A DNA stretch of 64,000 nucleotides from Nodularia sp. (in: cyanobacteria) (GCA_007692755.1 REBL01000139.1:1-64000), one strand, 5' to 3'; counted from the stretch's first letter, positions 23,333 to 32,656 are shown. Numbers and translations: made by a program. Notes: generated from the letters alone by a model not told the origin.

Positions 23333-24649
23333 TTAGCTGTTATTGGTTTTAAGTAGCGAAGATAATGTATTAGATTGAAGCCATACAAATAGTTTTATAG
23401 TTTGCATATCAGAAGAACTTGATTGATACTCACCCTTGAGAATTTGTTCTAAAACTTGACTACTAAACCTTGTCTTATCTTTCATGAGGTCTTCAAACAT
23501 AGCTAATGGAAGCAGTACACTCTCAACTTCTACATCATCTTCGCTAAAAATAATTGTCTCGAATCTAAACCTATAGCCAGACCATCTGATAGTAGGTAGT
23601 CTATCTACCGCCTGTTGTAAATTAAATATTACGCTTTGATATACAGGGTCAGGATTTTTACGATTGTGCATTATCCACCAGTAAACATTGTGTCTAACAA
23701 AATACTTTCCATTCTCGTTAGCACAAACTTCTATTTCTATATCATCCACATACACAAACTGACGTGTCATTACTCTTGATTCACCTTCAGACATTGGTTC
23801 TAATTCCTCCCAAGGTTCAATTTCAACAATTCCATTCTTAGCTTGATTTTTTTCAACAAATTTGATGGGAATAGGATCATCCTCTAAAGCACCTAAAGCT
23901 GATGTATTCTCGCCATTTTCTTGCGTTTTTTCTAAATCTATTTCTAGCTGTTCGCTACTAAACGCCTTAAATTCTACTCCAGCTAGAGTCCTAAGAGTTG
24001 AATTTTCTACAAAATCAAGTAAACTTTGAATAGGCGTTAATTGTATTCGTAAGCCATTGTATTCGGTTTCCCAAAAACCAAATTTACCTAAAGACTTAGG
24101 ATAAGTTTCGTATTCTTTCCATTTGAGGGAACTCGCCTTTTTATTAATTGTTTTTAATGCAGTTCTAATCCTACCAGATACTCCTCTCCTACCATAGACA
24201 GGATACACTAAGTATATTATTGGTGGTTCTTCATCTGATATTGGGTCAAAGCCAAATATCATCGTGTTCAATTTGGCTAATTGTTTAAGACTTTGTTGTA
24301 ATGCGGTTTCGGCTGGAGTTATTTTTATAACTGGTGCTACTACTTTCGACCAATTAAGCGGCGGTTTGTATAACTGGATAAATTCATTTTCGAGATTTGA
24401 GATAATTTCTTTATCAGGGCTACAAGTGAACCAACTAATATGAAGTTTATTTTTCCGATTAAATCTTTTTAGTTGATTGAATCTATGATGGTCTTTCCAT
24501 CGCTGAACTAAGTTAACTGTTCTACCTATATAAATAATCTGATTTTTACTGTCAGATACAAAGTAGATAGCTGCACAATGAGGAAGAAGATTTTTGTCTA
24601 GTAAATAAACTGATGGTAGTTCAGATACTTTGATGTTTTCTAAATTCAT
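23333..24649 (-). CDS. GIY-YIG nuclease-domain protein with long unknown C-terminus
   Basis: A 438-residue protein. Residues about 22-98 are a GIY-YIG domain: AAIYFVSDSKNQIIYIGRTVNLVQRWKDH with the two aromatic strands and the catalytic Arg in QRW, then the Glu in NLENEFIQLYKPPLNW with the closing Asn. The remaining 340 residues have no motif I recognise; they contain an acidic stretch (EPWEELEPMSEGESRVM) and a tryptophan-rich part (NVYWWIMHNRKNPDPVY). The gene lies in the accessory island next to TA pairs, so a role in DNA restriction or element biology is possible but unproven. Confidence 0.75.
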   Translation of the reverse strand: MNLENIKVSELPSVYLLDKNLLPHCAAIYFVSDSKNQIIYIGRTVNLVQRWKDHHRFNQLKRFNRKNKLHISWFTCSPDKEIISNLENEFIQLYKPPLNWSKVVAPVIKITPAETALQQSLKQLAKLNTMIFGFDPISDEEPPIIYLVYPVYGRRGVSGRIRTALKTINKKASSLKWKEYETYPKSLGKFGFWETEYNGLRIQLTPIQSLLDFVENSTLRTLAGVEFKAFSSEQLEIDLEKTQENGENTSALGALEDDPIPIKFVEKNQAKNGIVEIEPWEELEPMSEGESRVMTRQFVYVDDIEIEVCANENGKYFVRHNVYWWIMHNRKNPDPVYQSVIFNLQQAVDRLPTIRWSGYRFRFETIIFSEDDVEVESVLLPLAMFEDLMKDKTRFSSQVLEQILKGEYQSSSSDMQTIKLFVWLQSNTLSSLLKTNNS

Positions 24650-24676
24650 TCGATCATAATAAATGACTAATTCAAA

Positions 24677-25191
24677 GGAACGCAGATGAACGCGGATGAA
24701 CGCAGATGGGTTTAGAAATTACGGACAACACGCTTTATTTCTACTTTGGGATTACCAAAATTAATTAATAGACATAGAGTAAATCCTGTTGCTTTCAGAT
24801 AGTTCATACATTGGGCAAAATGCCTATTATCTAGTGCTGTTACTGCCTTTAACTCCACAATAATAGCTTCCTCCACCAACAAATCAGCCCGGTAATTGCC
24901 AATAACTATACCGTCATACCAAACTTCCACCATTTTTTGTTGCTCAACCAACAAAGTAGATTTACGTAACTCATGCACCAGAGCATTTTCATAAACCGCC
25001 TCCAAAAAACCAACTCCCAAAGTATTACCCACCTTAAAAGCACACCCAATAACCTTCTCGCTAATCCTATTCAACTCCAATCTGCGTCCATCAGCGTTCA
25101 TCAGCGTTCCCCCTCCATACCATATAAAATCAATAAATGTACGCAAACAAACGCCAAACTATCTGCGTTCATCTGCGTACATCTGCGTTCT
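24677..25191. mobile_element. Inverted-repeat-bounded cassette carrying a GxxExxY gene
   Basis: A 32-bp sequence at 24677-24708 (built of ACGCAGATGA-type units) is matched in inverted orientation at 25160-25191 at 28 of 32 positions. A third set of the same units, in the orientation of the right end, lies at 25082-25112 and encodes the first residues of the enclosed gene. The whole unit is 515 bp. It has the shape of a non-autonomous mobile cassette, though no transposase or clear target duplication is visible. Confidence 0.55.
24712..25101 (-). CDS. GxxExxY-family protein
   Basis: A 129-residue protein named after its motif, seen as VGNTLGVGFLEAVYENALVHELRK (GFLEAVY). Other conserved parts are YRADLLVEEAIIVELKAVTALD, similar to a PD-(D/E)xK nuclease core (D...ExK: RADLLVEE...VELKA), and the C-terminal KATGFTLCLLINFG. 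The family may therefore be nuclease-like, but no activity is established to my knowledge. I start at ATG 25101, preceded by GGAGGGGGA. The start codons themselves derive from the repeat units of the surrounding cassette. Confidence 0.8.
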   Translation of the reverse strand: MNADGRRLELNRISEKVIGCAFKVGNTLGVGFLEAVYENALVHELRKSTLLVEQQKMVEVWYDGIVIGNYRADLLVEEAIIVELKAVTALDNRHFAQCMNYLKATGFTLCLLINFGNPKVEIKRVVRNF

Positions 25192-25199
25192 AAAAATCC

Positions 25200-27404
25200 T
25201 TAATGCACTAACTCAATAGCCCGCTTAGTCAACGCTTCCGCAGTCAAACCATTAAACGCCATCAACTCTCCTGCACTGGCGGTAGTTTCCCCACGCTTCC
25301 AGGCGAAAGTATCACGCTTGCAATTACTGCGTAACATAATTGGTTCCAGCATCGCCGCAGCACCACCAGTTACACCAATTAAGGCACTTCCATCAAACAA
25401 TTCGGCAAATTTGGCATCATCCATAAAACCACCATCGGCTTCTGAACAAGTTTCCCAAGCAGTATCATGAGGACGATACAAACGGCGAGGATTGATAATA
25501 GAAATAATCTTCACTCCAATACCTTCAGTTTCTAAGAAAGCCGCCGCTTCAAACACAGGAATTAATGTCATATCGCCAATGACTGCAAACACAACTTGTT
25601 TATCTCCTGGCACTTCTTGTAATAAAATTGCACCATCTTCTAAACCTTGCCGAGTTTGTGCTAAAGTTGTGCGAATTGGTAACGGTGACTTACTGGCTGT
25701 TATCACAATTCCCTTATTCTTTGTTTGCAAAGCCCAGTCATAACAGCCTTGGATACTGTTAGCATCAGGGGGAAATAATGGGAAGACATTTCCATTCCGC
25801 ATCAGTGAGGCAAAATAAGCTTCAATTTCCGGGCGTTGGTGTGTCCAACCGTTGCGCCCTTGCTCTAATGCTCCGGCTGTAAATAATGTTATGCTCGAAG
25901 GTGTTTGACGGCGCAATTCTGCCATTGCTTGGATGACTGTTTGCCAAATTGGTAATCCGTTGATGGCAAAAGATTCATAAGAACACCATAATGTTCTCGC
26001 ACCCATTAAGGCTAAACCAGCCGCTAAACCTGCACAAGCATCTTCACTCAATGGTTCATAAACTTGTCCGTTTGGTGCTTGATGATAGGTGTCATCAGTA
26101 GTGGGGTGAATGATTTTTAATGCTTCATTAATGTTACCAATTCCTGATGCGGCGTTTCCGTCGGCGTTGGTGACTAAGAAGTTACTATCTTTTTTACCCA
26201 CATATCCCACTAATTTACCCATTACGGTTGTAGCAACTTTGGGATCTCCACCTACTGGATATTCTTCTAAGGGTAATTGTCCTAAATCTGCTAAGGGTAA
26301 TTCAAATTCAGTAACTACTGTTTTGGCTGCGGGACCTCCTCCGGCGCGTTCGGCGTTGGTTCTGACTAATTCCCAAGCTTCTACTGATAAAGCACGGGTT
26401 TTTAATGCACTGATAATGTGCGGCGCGTCTAGGGTATCTTTCGGATAAAGGTTGTGAGATTGGGAACCCAGGGCGTGAACTCCTGCACCTTTGAGTTGTT
26501 TAATGATGAATACGGTTAATTTTCCATTTAAGGCTGAATGGGCGGCTTTATCTATACCTAAAAGTACGGCTTTGGTGAAGGCTAGGCGCTGCTCGAAGGA
26601 AAAGACGGTACTATCTACATAATCCCCTGCTTGGTTTTGGTCGTCAAAGTCTTTCGCATCGACTAATACGACTTCCGCAAAACCGTTTCCTTGCCAGTAG
26701 GCTTTCATTTCGGCGTTGGTTTTGAGGGAAACCATACTATGATGTTCTTGGCTGTAACCATTCCACACCATGACGGGTAAGAAGTTGGTGACGCTGGGAT
26801 AAGCTGTGTTAAAGTGGGCGATCGCACTGACAATATAAGGCTCACCCAATCCACCATCACCCACAGTAAAGGGGAATAATTTATCTTGATGCAGCAAGGC
26901 GGCGGACATAGCAAAGTGTTGTCCTTGTCCTAGAGGTCCAGCCGGTGCGAGAATACCAGGAATGAAACCGGAAAGGTGTCCTAAGAGTCCGTGCTTTTCT
27001 CGGAAGCGATCGCGCAATTGCTGTACTGTAGAAATGCCCATGTCTTCTAAGGAACGATCCAAAAACATGGCACTATAGAATCCAGGGGCATGGTGTCCCA
27101 CTTCGGTGATAATATTCTTATGACCCAGCATTACCAATGCTGCATAAGCTTCGGCTTGACTGGCAAAACCACCTGGGTGTCCAGATGCCTTACTAGCTGT
27201 GACTTGCAGTGTGAGGTAGCGGAGGGCATCAGCAGCAAGTAAAGTTTGATAGACGGCTGCGGGATCTGTAGGGTCGGCGATCGCCTTTTTGCCTGACTCT
27301 ATTGCAGGTGTTGTACCATAGGTGGCAAAATTTGGTAGCGCTTCACCAAAATATTGAATTCCTTCACAAAAATTAGGTAGGGTGGAAGATGCTTTTGATG
27401 TCAT
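25200..27404 (-). CDS. Transketolase/phosphoketolase-like thiamine-diphosphate enzyme
   Basis: A 734-residue protein with the three-domain plan of transketolase-type enzymes. Early residues LTLQVTASKASGHPGGFASQAEAY and LAPAGPLGQGQHFAMSAAL resemble the substrate and cofactor loops. The ThDP-binding motif runs from GDGGLGEPY to the NGY of LPVMVWNGYSQEH, a spacing like phosphoketolase. A Pyr-domain part (SEDACAGLAAGLALMGARTLWCSYESFAINGL, with the catalytic-type Glu position YE) and a C-terminal domain follow. It is not a standard Tkt or a standard Xfp; the reaction is probably cleavage or transfer of ketose phosphates. Start ATG 27404 has AAGG upstream; an in-frame TTG at 27458 is less likely. 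Confidence 0.75.
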   Translation of the reverse strand: MTSKASSTLPNFCEGIQYFGEALPNFATYGTTPAIESGKKAIADPTDPAAVYQTLLAADALRYLTLQVTASKASGHPGGFASQAEAYAALVMLGHKNIITEVGHHAPGFYSAMFLDRSLEDMGISTVQQLRDRFREKHGLLGHLSGFIPGILAPAGPLGQGQHFAMSAALLHQDKLFPFTVGDGGLGEPYIVSAIAHFNTAYPSVTNFLPVMVWNGYSQEHHSMVSLKTNAEMKAYWQGNGFAEVVLVDAKDFDDQNQAGDYVDSTVFSFEQRLAFTKAVLLGIDKAAHSALNGKLTVFIIKQLKGAGVHALGSQSHNLYPKDTLDAPHIISALKTRALSVEAWELVRTNAERAGGGPAAKTVVTEFELPLADLGQLPLEEYPVGGDPKVATTVMGKLVGYVGKKDSNFLVTNADGNAASGIGNINEALKIIHPTTDDTYHQAPNGQVYEPLSEDACAGLAAGLALMGARTLWCSYESFAINGLPIWQTVIQAMAELRRQTPSSITLFTAGALEQGRNGWTHQRPEIEAYFASLMRNGNVFPLFPPDANSIQGCYDWALQTKNKGIVITASKSPLPIRTTLAQTRQGLEDGAILLQEVPGDKQVVFAVIGDMTLIPVFEAAAFLETEGIGVKIISIINPRRLYRPHDTAWETCSEADGGFMDDAKFAELFDGSALIGVTGGAAAMLEPIMLRSNCKRDTFAWKRGETTASAGELMAFNGLTAEALTKRAIELVH

Positions 27405-27808
27405 GCTGAGAACCTTATAAAAAGAGGACAAACTGAAGATGCTTGATGAATTTAACAAGAATTTTACATCTTTGAGGTGGTCAGAATTTATTGCTTTTCC
27501 ACAAGGTAAGGATAAGTACTTTCAATCATTGTCTAACAAACGCTGAATTATTGGTAATTACTTTAAGTAGTATTACTGCTTTTATAACCAAAAAGTTTAT
27601 ACTCACAACCTCAGCATTTGATGTCTCGCATCTGAGAAACAAGTGTTATTGGATGGTTGCGTTCAGCAGAATTTCTTCATCAAAAGGTAGTTTTTCACCC
27701 ACTTGTAGCAGAGATATTTTTCGCTAAATCCTTCTGAGGATTCATGTAAAAGTTAATCAGCCCCAGAAAAATTAATATTAATCATTTACAGCAATCTATG
27801 AAACTATT
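27405..27808. other. 400-bp divergent intergenic region
   Basis: Lies between the leftward ThDP enzyme and the rightward P450. It is AT-rich, with no supported gene and no repeat or known regulator site that I could recognise. Promoters for both genes must lie here. Confidence 0.5.
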
Positions 27809-29155
27809 ATGAATCTACCTAATGAATTAAGCACGCCAGCGTTATTACAAACTCTACAATTAATTGCTCAACCTACAAAATTTTTAGACAATTGTGCAGC
27901 CAAATATGGCGATATGTTTACACTGCGTGTACTGGGTTTAAAATCACCACCAATAGTATTTTTTAGCCATCCCCAAGCGATTAATGATTGTTTTTCTATA
28001 CCTGCCAAACTATTAGATTTTCAGAAAGCAACTCATGTATTTAAACCGTTATTTGGGGAAAATTCTATTGTCTTACAAAATGAGCGATCGCATAATCGCC
28101 AAAGACAATTATTAATGCCACCTTTTCATGGTCATAATTTAAAAATCTACGGAAAATTGATTCTTAAAATCACTGAAGATACCACAAAAGACTGGGCTTT
28201 TGGCACAAAATTTTCTATGCAGAAAGTTATGCCTAATATCACCTTAGAAATCATCTTACAGGTGGTTTTTGGTATTAGTCCGGGAGTGCGTTATCAGCAG
28301 TTAAAAACACAACTGAGTTCATTATTAGAAGATATTACTAAACCTTGGTATTCTAGTTTATTCTTCTTCCCCTCCCTCCAAAAAAACTTGGGTGTAAAGA
28401 GTCCTTGGGGAAACTTTATCCAAAGGCGAAAACAAATTGACAAACTCATATATACAGAAATTCATGAAAGGCGTTGGCAAAATGATGAGACACGCACAGA
28501 TATTCTCAGTTTACTGATGTCAGCGCGTGATGAAAATGGAGAGGAAATGACAAATGCCGAATTACGTGATCAATTAGTTTCATTACTACTATTAGGTTAT
28601 GAAACCACCGCAGCCGTATTAACTTGGGCATTTTATTTAATTCACACTCATCCTAATATTCAGCATCGGCTAATTCAGGAATTAAAATCTTTAAATAATA
28701 CAACAAATCCCGAAGAGATAACACGATTACCCTATCTCAATGCTGTTTGTCAAGAAATCCTCAGAATTCATCCCATTGCTTTAATTTGTACGCCAAGAAT
28801 GCTGAAAGATAGAGTAGAGATTATGGGGAATAAATTTAGCATAGGCACAGTTTTAGTTCCCTGCATTTATTTAGCCCATCGCCGAGATGCAACTTATCCA
28901 GAACCCCAGAAGTTTCAACCAGAAAGATTTGTTCAGCAGAAATATTCAACTTATGAATATTTACCTTTTGGTGGCGGTTATCGTGGTTGCATTGGGGCAG
29001 CATTTTCTATGTACGAAATGAAACTGGTTTTGGCTTCATTATTAACGCGATTTCAATTAACACTCAATAATCAACGTCCTGTAAAACCTGTACGTCGTGG
29101 TATTACTATTGTCCCTAGTGGTGGTGTACCCATGATGGTGAATAATATCAGGTAA
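27809..29155 (+). CDS. Cytochrome P450, CYP110-like
   Basis: A 448-residue soluble P450 without a membrane anchor. Visible are the I-helix oxygen-activation motif LLLLGYETTAAVLTW (G/AxxTT type), the K-helix ExxR in CQEILRIHP, the PERF element QPERFVQQ and the heme-ligand loop PFGGGYRGCIGAAF with the axial Cys. The opening (NELSTPALLQTLQLIAQPTKFLDNCAAKYGDMF) and overall spacing are those of CYP110, the P450 family that is widespread in Nostocales and acts on fatty acids or alkanes in the cases studied. It may form a unit with the DUF2993 gene 110 bp downstream. The electron donor is not encoded nearby. Confidence 0.9.
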   Translation: MNLPNELSTPALLQTLQLIAQPTKFLDNCAAKYGDMFTLRVLGLKSPPIVFFSHPQAINDCFSIPAKLLDFQKATHVFKPLFGENSIVLQNERSHNRQRQLLMPPFHGHNLKIYGKLILKITEDTTKDWAFGTKFSMQKVMPNITLEIILQVVFGISPGVRYQQLKTQLSSLLEDITKPWYSSLFFFPSLQKNLGVKSPWGNFIQRRKQIDKLIYTEIHERRWQNDETRTDILSLLMSARDENGEEMTNAELRDQLVSLLLLGYETTAAVLTWAFYLIHTHPNIQHRLIQELKSLNNTTNPEEITRLPYLNAVCQEILRIHPIALICTPRMLKDRVEIMGNKFSIGTVLVPCIYLAHRRDATYPEPQKFQPERFVQQKYSTYEYLPFGGGYRGCIGAAFSMYEMKLVLASLLTRFQLTLNNQRPVKPVRRGITIVPSGGVPMMVNNIR

Positions 29156-29266
29156 AATTCCTGTCTTCTGATCTACTCATATTTGCATATATCTTACTGT
29201 AGATACGTTTCTGAGTATTTAGAGTTTACATTAACCAGTAGATAAAATTTAGGAACGCGAAATTTC

Positions 29267-30034
29267 ATGCCAGACAACCAACGCTTAGAAGAACAGTTTG
29301 TATCACATGAAGCTGAAAAAAGAGTATCTGAGAAACTAGATGCATCTGAACAAATTGATATAGATGTACAAACTGATGTGTTGAAAATTGTTCAGGGACA
29401 AGCCGAGAAGGTTTCCATTGCAGGTCAAGGATTGGTAATACAAGAAAATATCCGGGTGCAGGAAATAAAACTGCAAACAGATCATATTGCCATAAATCCT
29501 TTACGTGCTATTTTCGGTCAAATTGAACTGAATGAACCAGTAAATGCCGTTGCGCGGATTGTACTGACAAAAACAGATATCAACCTCGCCTTCACCTCAG
29601 ATATAATTCGTAGCTTGGCAGAAAAGTTTCATTTAAATGTAGATGGCGAAATTATCAGTTTTGAACCGCGACATATTGATATATTTTTACCAGGTGATGG
29701 CAAAATTGGGTGCAATGCCACAGTGCTGCTAAAATCAGAGGAAAATACTCGTTTGTTAGGTGTTAGAGTGACTTTTCGCCCCCGAACTAATTCCCAACCC
29801 ATTTTGTTGGAAAGTGTCACCTGTACTGAAGGAGAAGGAATTTCTGTGGAACTAATTTTAGCGTTCATGCAGAAGATAAAAGAACTCGCAAATAAACCTT
29901 TTTTAAGGTGGGAAGATATAGCATTTCGGATTATAAATATGGAGGTTGAGCAGGAGAGTATTATACTAATGATTGAAGCTAATGTGAAGCAAATTTCGGC
30001 TTCACAAGTTGAGTTTGTTAGTCAGCTTCAGTAG
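29267..30034 (+). CDS. DUF2993-family protein
   Basis: A 255-residue protein: EKLDASEQIDIDVQTDVLKIVQGQAEKVSIAGQGLVIQENIRVQEIKLQTDHIAINP is the LmeA/DUF2993 opening, where amphipathic strands form a lipid-binding tube-like fold related to bacterial lipid-modifying or lipid-carrying proteins. No signal peptide is seen, so it probably works at the cytoplasmic face. AGGA is eight to twelve bases before the ATG. Its role is unknown; lipid handling is a reasonable inference from the fold. Confidence 0.8.
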   Translation: MPDNQRLEEQFVSHEAEKRVSEKLDASEQIDIDVQTDVLKIVQGQAEKVSIAGQGLVIQENIRVQEIKLQTDHIAINPLRAIFGQIELNEPVNAVARIVLTKTDINLAFTSDIIRSLAEKFHLNVDGEIISFEPRHIDIFLPGDGKIGCNATVLLKSEENTRLLGVRVTFRPRTNSQPILLESVTCTEGEGISVELILAFMQKIKELANKPFLRWEDIAFRIINMEVEQESIILMIEANVKQISASQVEFVSQLQ

Positions 30035-30351
30035 TTATATGGCTTTTCTTTATTGACTGTGGTACAAATTTATCTGTGGTCAATTAATTCTTATCTTAAT
30101 TCTGTATGTTCTAGATACGCTGAAATAAATTCATGAGTAACAAACCGCAAAGTACGCAAGCAAAGTACACATTCGCGTAGCGTCTCCCCTTGGAAGAAGG
30201 AAGAAAGTAATTCGGCGCTGTTCCTGACGAACAAATGGTATGACTGTATCTGAGTAAAGGTGAGAAATGCTAATTAAGTTATGATAATTTTCATTTTTTT
30301 TGATCAGCATTTATAATAGTTAGTCTATTACTATATTCCAAAACTACAAGT
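30035..30351. other. Intergenic gap upstream of crtO
   Basis: Contains CGCGTAGCGTCTCCCCTTGG near 30175, a short motif repeated between Nostoc-type genes, and otherwise AT-rich DNA. No gene is supported. Confidence 0.5.
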
Positions 30352-32049
30352 ATGCAAGAGTATGATGTTGTTATTATTGGCGCAGGACATAATGGGCTAG
30401 TTTGTGCTGCTTATTTGCTGAAAGCTGGCTATAGCGTCCTCCTACTAGAAAAGCGTTCTGTTCCTGGTGGTGCGGCCACAACAGAAGAATGCTTACCCAA
30501 GGAAGCGCCTGGATTTAAATTTAATTTGTGTGCAATTGACCACGAATTCATTCACTTGGGACCAGTTGTTGAAGAATTAGAATTAGCAAAATATGGTTTA
30601 GAGTATTTAGATTGTGACCCGGTTGTTTTTTGTCCCCATCCTGATGGTAAGTATTTTTTAGCTCACAAATCAGTCGAAAAAACTTGTGCAGAAATCGCTC
30701 GTTATAATGAACGCGATGCGAAAAAATATGCGGAGTTTACAAACTACTGGCAAAGGGCAATCAGTGCGATGGGTCCTATGTTTAATGCACCACCGAAATC
30801 ATTTATAGATATTTTTGGTAATTACAATATTCAAAAATTTAAAGATTTATTTTCGGTAGTCGGTTCGCCAGCCAAAAGCTTGGATTTTATTCGCACTATG
30901 CTGAACAGTGCTGAGGATATTCTTGACGAATGGTTTGATGAGGAATTCTTAAAAGCCCCACTTTCTCGACTGGCTTCAGAACTCGGTGCGCCACCTTCAC
31001 AAAAGAATCTAGCTATTGGTGTGATGATGATGGCTATGCGCCACGACCCCGGTATGACAAGACCTCGTGGGGGAACTGGGGCGTTAGTCCAGGCGTTAGT
31101 TAAATTAGTTACTAGTAAAGGTGGGGTAATTCTCACTGACCAACAGGTAGAAAAAGTCTTAATTGATGATGGTAAAGCTGTTGGTGTCAGGGTTGCGGGT
31201 GGTCAAGAATATCGTGCTAAATATGGTATTATTTCCAATATTGATGCTAAACGTCTATTTTTACAACTAATAGATACCAGTGAAATAGATCAGGCTGACC
31301 CTGATTTACGAGAAAGGTTAGAACGTCGCATCATTAATAATAACGAAACTATCCTGAAAATAGACTTGGCTTTAGACGAACCTCTGCATTTTCCGCACCA
31401 TGACCACAAAGATGAGTATCTGATTGGATCTATTTTAATTGCAGATTCAATGGCTCATGTGGAACAGGCTCATAGTAAATGTACCATAGGAGAGATTCCC
31501 GATGCTAACCCTTCCATGTATGCGGTGATGCCTAGCGCCCTTGACCCCACATTAGCACCACCAGGTAAGCATACTTTATGGATTGAGTTTTTTGCTCCTT
31601 ATCAAATAGCAGGTGCAGAAGGTACTGGTTTAAAAGGTACTGGTTGGACAGATGAACTGAAAAACCAAGTTGCAGACAAAGTAATTGATAAGTTGGCTAA
31701 TTATGCCCCAAATGTCAAAACAGCAACTATCGCCCGTCGTGTGGAAAGTCCAGCCGAATTAGGCGAAAGGTTAGGTGCTTATAAAGGAAATTACTACCAT
31801 ATTGATATGACACTAGATCAAATGGTGTTTTTCCGTCCTTTACCAGAATTAGCTAACTATAAAACACCCATTGAAAATTTATTTTTGACTGGTGCGGGAA
31901 CTCATCCAGGTGGGTCAATTTCGGGAATGCCGGGACGTAATTGTGCGCGGGTATTTTTGCAAGCAAAACATCCTTTGGCTCAAAGTTTGAGGGATGCCAG
32001 GGATTCATTTAAAGCAAGTGTAGGTTCTGTATTTAAAATTGGTGAATAA
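30352..32049 (+). CDS. crtO: Beta-carotene ketolase CrtO
   Basis: A 565-residue FAD-dependent oxidoreductase of the phytoene-desaturase superfamily. The N-terminal dinucleotide-binding motif is VVIIGAGHNGLVCAAYLLKAGYSVLLLEKR, followed by VPGGAATTEECLP. The middle has FNLCAIDHEFIHLGPVVEELEL and the C-terminal FAD motif is LFLTGAGTHPGGSISGMPGRNCARVFL. The close resemblance to Synechocystis CrtO in all these blocks points to the ketolase that converts beta-carotene to echinenone and, in some strains, canthaxanthin. It acts at membranes on carotenoids used for photoprotection and as orange carotenoid protein ligand. It is not in an obvious carotenoid operon. Confidence 0.9.
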   Translation: MQEYDVVIIGAGHNGLVCAAYLLKAGYSVLLLEKRSVPGGAATTEECLPKEAPGFKFNLCAIDHEFIHLGPVVEELELAKYGLEYLDCDPVVFCPHPDGKYFLAHKSVEKTCAEIARYNERDAKKYAEFTNYWQRAISAMGPMFNAPPKSFIDIFGNYNIQKFKDLFSVVGSPAKSLDFIRTMLNSAEDILDEWFDEEFLKAPLSRLASELGAPPSQKNLAIGVMMMAMRHDPGMTRPRGGTGALVQALVKLVTSKGGVILTDQQVEKVLIDDGKAVGVRVAGGQEYRAKYGIISNIDAKRLFLQLIDTSEIDQADPDLRERLERRIINNNETILKIDLALDEPLHFPHHDHKDEYLIGSILIADSMAHVEQAHSKCTIGEIPDANPSMYAVMPSALDPTLAPPGKHTLWIEFFAPYQIAGAEGTGLKGTGWTDELKNQVADKVIDKLANYAPNVKTATIARRVESPAELGERLGAYKGNYYHIDMTLDQMVFFRPLPELANYKTPIENLFLTGAGTHPGGSISGMPGRNCARVFLQAKHPLAQSLRDARDSFKASVGSVFKIGE

Positions 32050-32114
32050 TTACCCAAATTTAAACTGTTCGTTTTCTGGGAAATATGAATTAAATAACAC
32101 CCAAATCTAGTTTC

Positions 32115-32248
32115 TGACCAATGGTTCCTTAATGGTACAAGCCCCCAGATTTATCTGTGGAATCAATCTAAAATCTAAAATCCTCAAGCCCCTAGATTTA
32201 TCTGTGGGGTCAATCTAAAATCTAAAATCTAAAATCTAAAATCTAAAA
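32115..32248. repeat. Dispersed repeat ending in (TCTAAAA)x5, copy B
   Basis: The first 53 bp match copy A at 11691 almost exactly. Within copy B, a shorter GCCCC.AGATTTATCTGTGG segment recurs (32136-32161 and again at 32188-32207), and five tandem TCTAAAA units lie at 32214-32248. Two such units also occur at 63378-63391. Confidence 0.85.
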
Positions 32249-32656
32249 TTGTTTGACCTCACCCGGCCTTTTGCTTTTGTCAAAGTCTCCCGTAGCCTTA
32301 GTAAGGAGATGGGTTGAGGGTGAGGCTTGGGATTTTCTTTACATTATGTAACATAAATTTAATTTATCTTTGCCAACTTACAAATATCTTGTATCAGGCT
32401 CAAAAAAACCGGAAAAACCTGATTTTTAAGGACTAAAACCAAATTGGAATGCCAAGTTGGCAGAAACTTGGTGACTGAGAATGTAGCAAAATGTAATAGA
32501 TGTTACAATTTGTTATATACTGGATAGTTGGGATAGGTAAAATGTTCATTATCTAGCGTTAAATCTGTTGCATCTGGTTGGCAATAGGTGATTAAACAAC
32601 TACAAATTAGTAACAACTTTTTGTAACACAACCAGATTTAATCATAAGGACGAATT
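32249..32656. other. Intergenic region upstream of the amidotransferase cluster
   Basis: No gene is supported. At 32255-32310 lies copy 2 of the GACCTCACCC-type repeat also seen at 1925. The region 32460-32656 is AT-rich and holds a GTAN8TAC box, several TAN3T hexamers and an AAGGA ribosome site for the next gene. Confidence 0.6.
32493..32506 (+). promoter_or_regulatory. Possible NtcA box upstream of the asparagine-synthetase-like gene
   Basis: GTA-ATAGATGT-TAC fits GTAN8TAC. The nearest -10 candidate, TATACT at 32516-32521, is too close for class II activation (9 bp) and would imply repression; TAAAAT at 32538-32543 is too far. Perfect matches occur by chance about once per few kilobases at this base composition, so the call rests on position alone. 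Confidence 0.35.

Noticed and set aside
26110-26448. 112-residue plus-strand frame
   Set aside because: Antisense to the well-supported thiamine-diphosphate enzyme.
27491-27727. 78-residue plus-strand frame in the intergenic region before the P450
   Set aside because: No ribosome site, no family resemblance, unusual composition; more likely non-coding.
32493-32506. Firm claim that the amidotransferase cluster is NtcA-regulated
   Set aside because: GTAN8TAC is expected many times by chance in 64 kb at this composition and the -10 spacing is wrong for activation, so it is kept only as a low-confidence feature.
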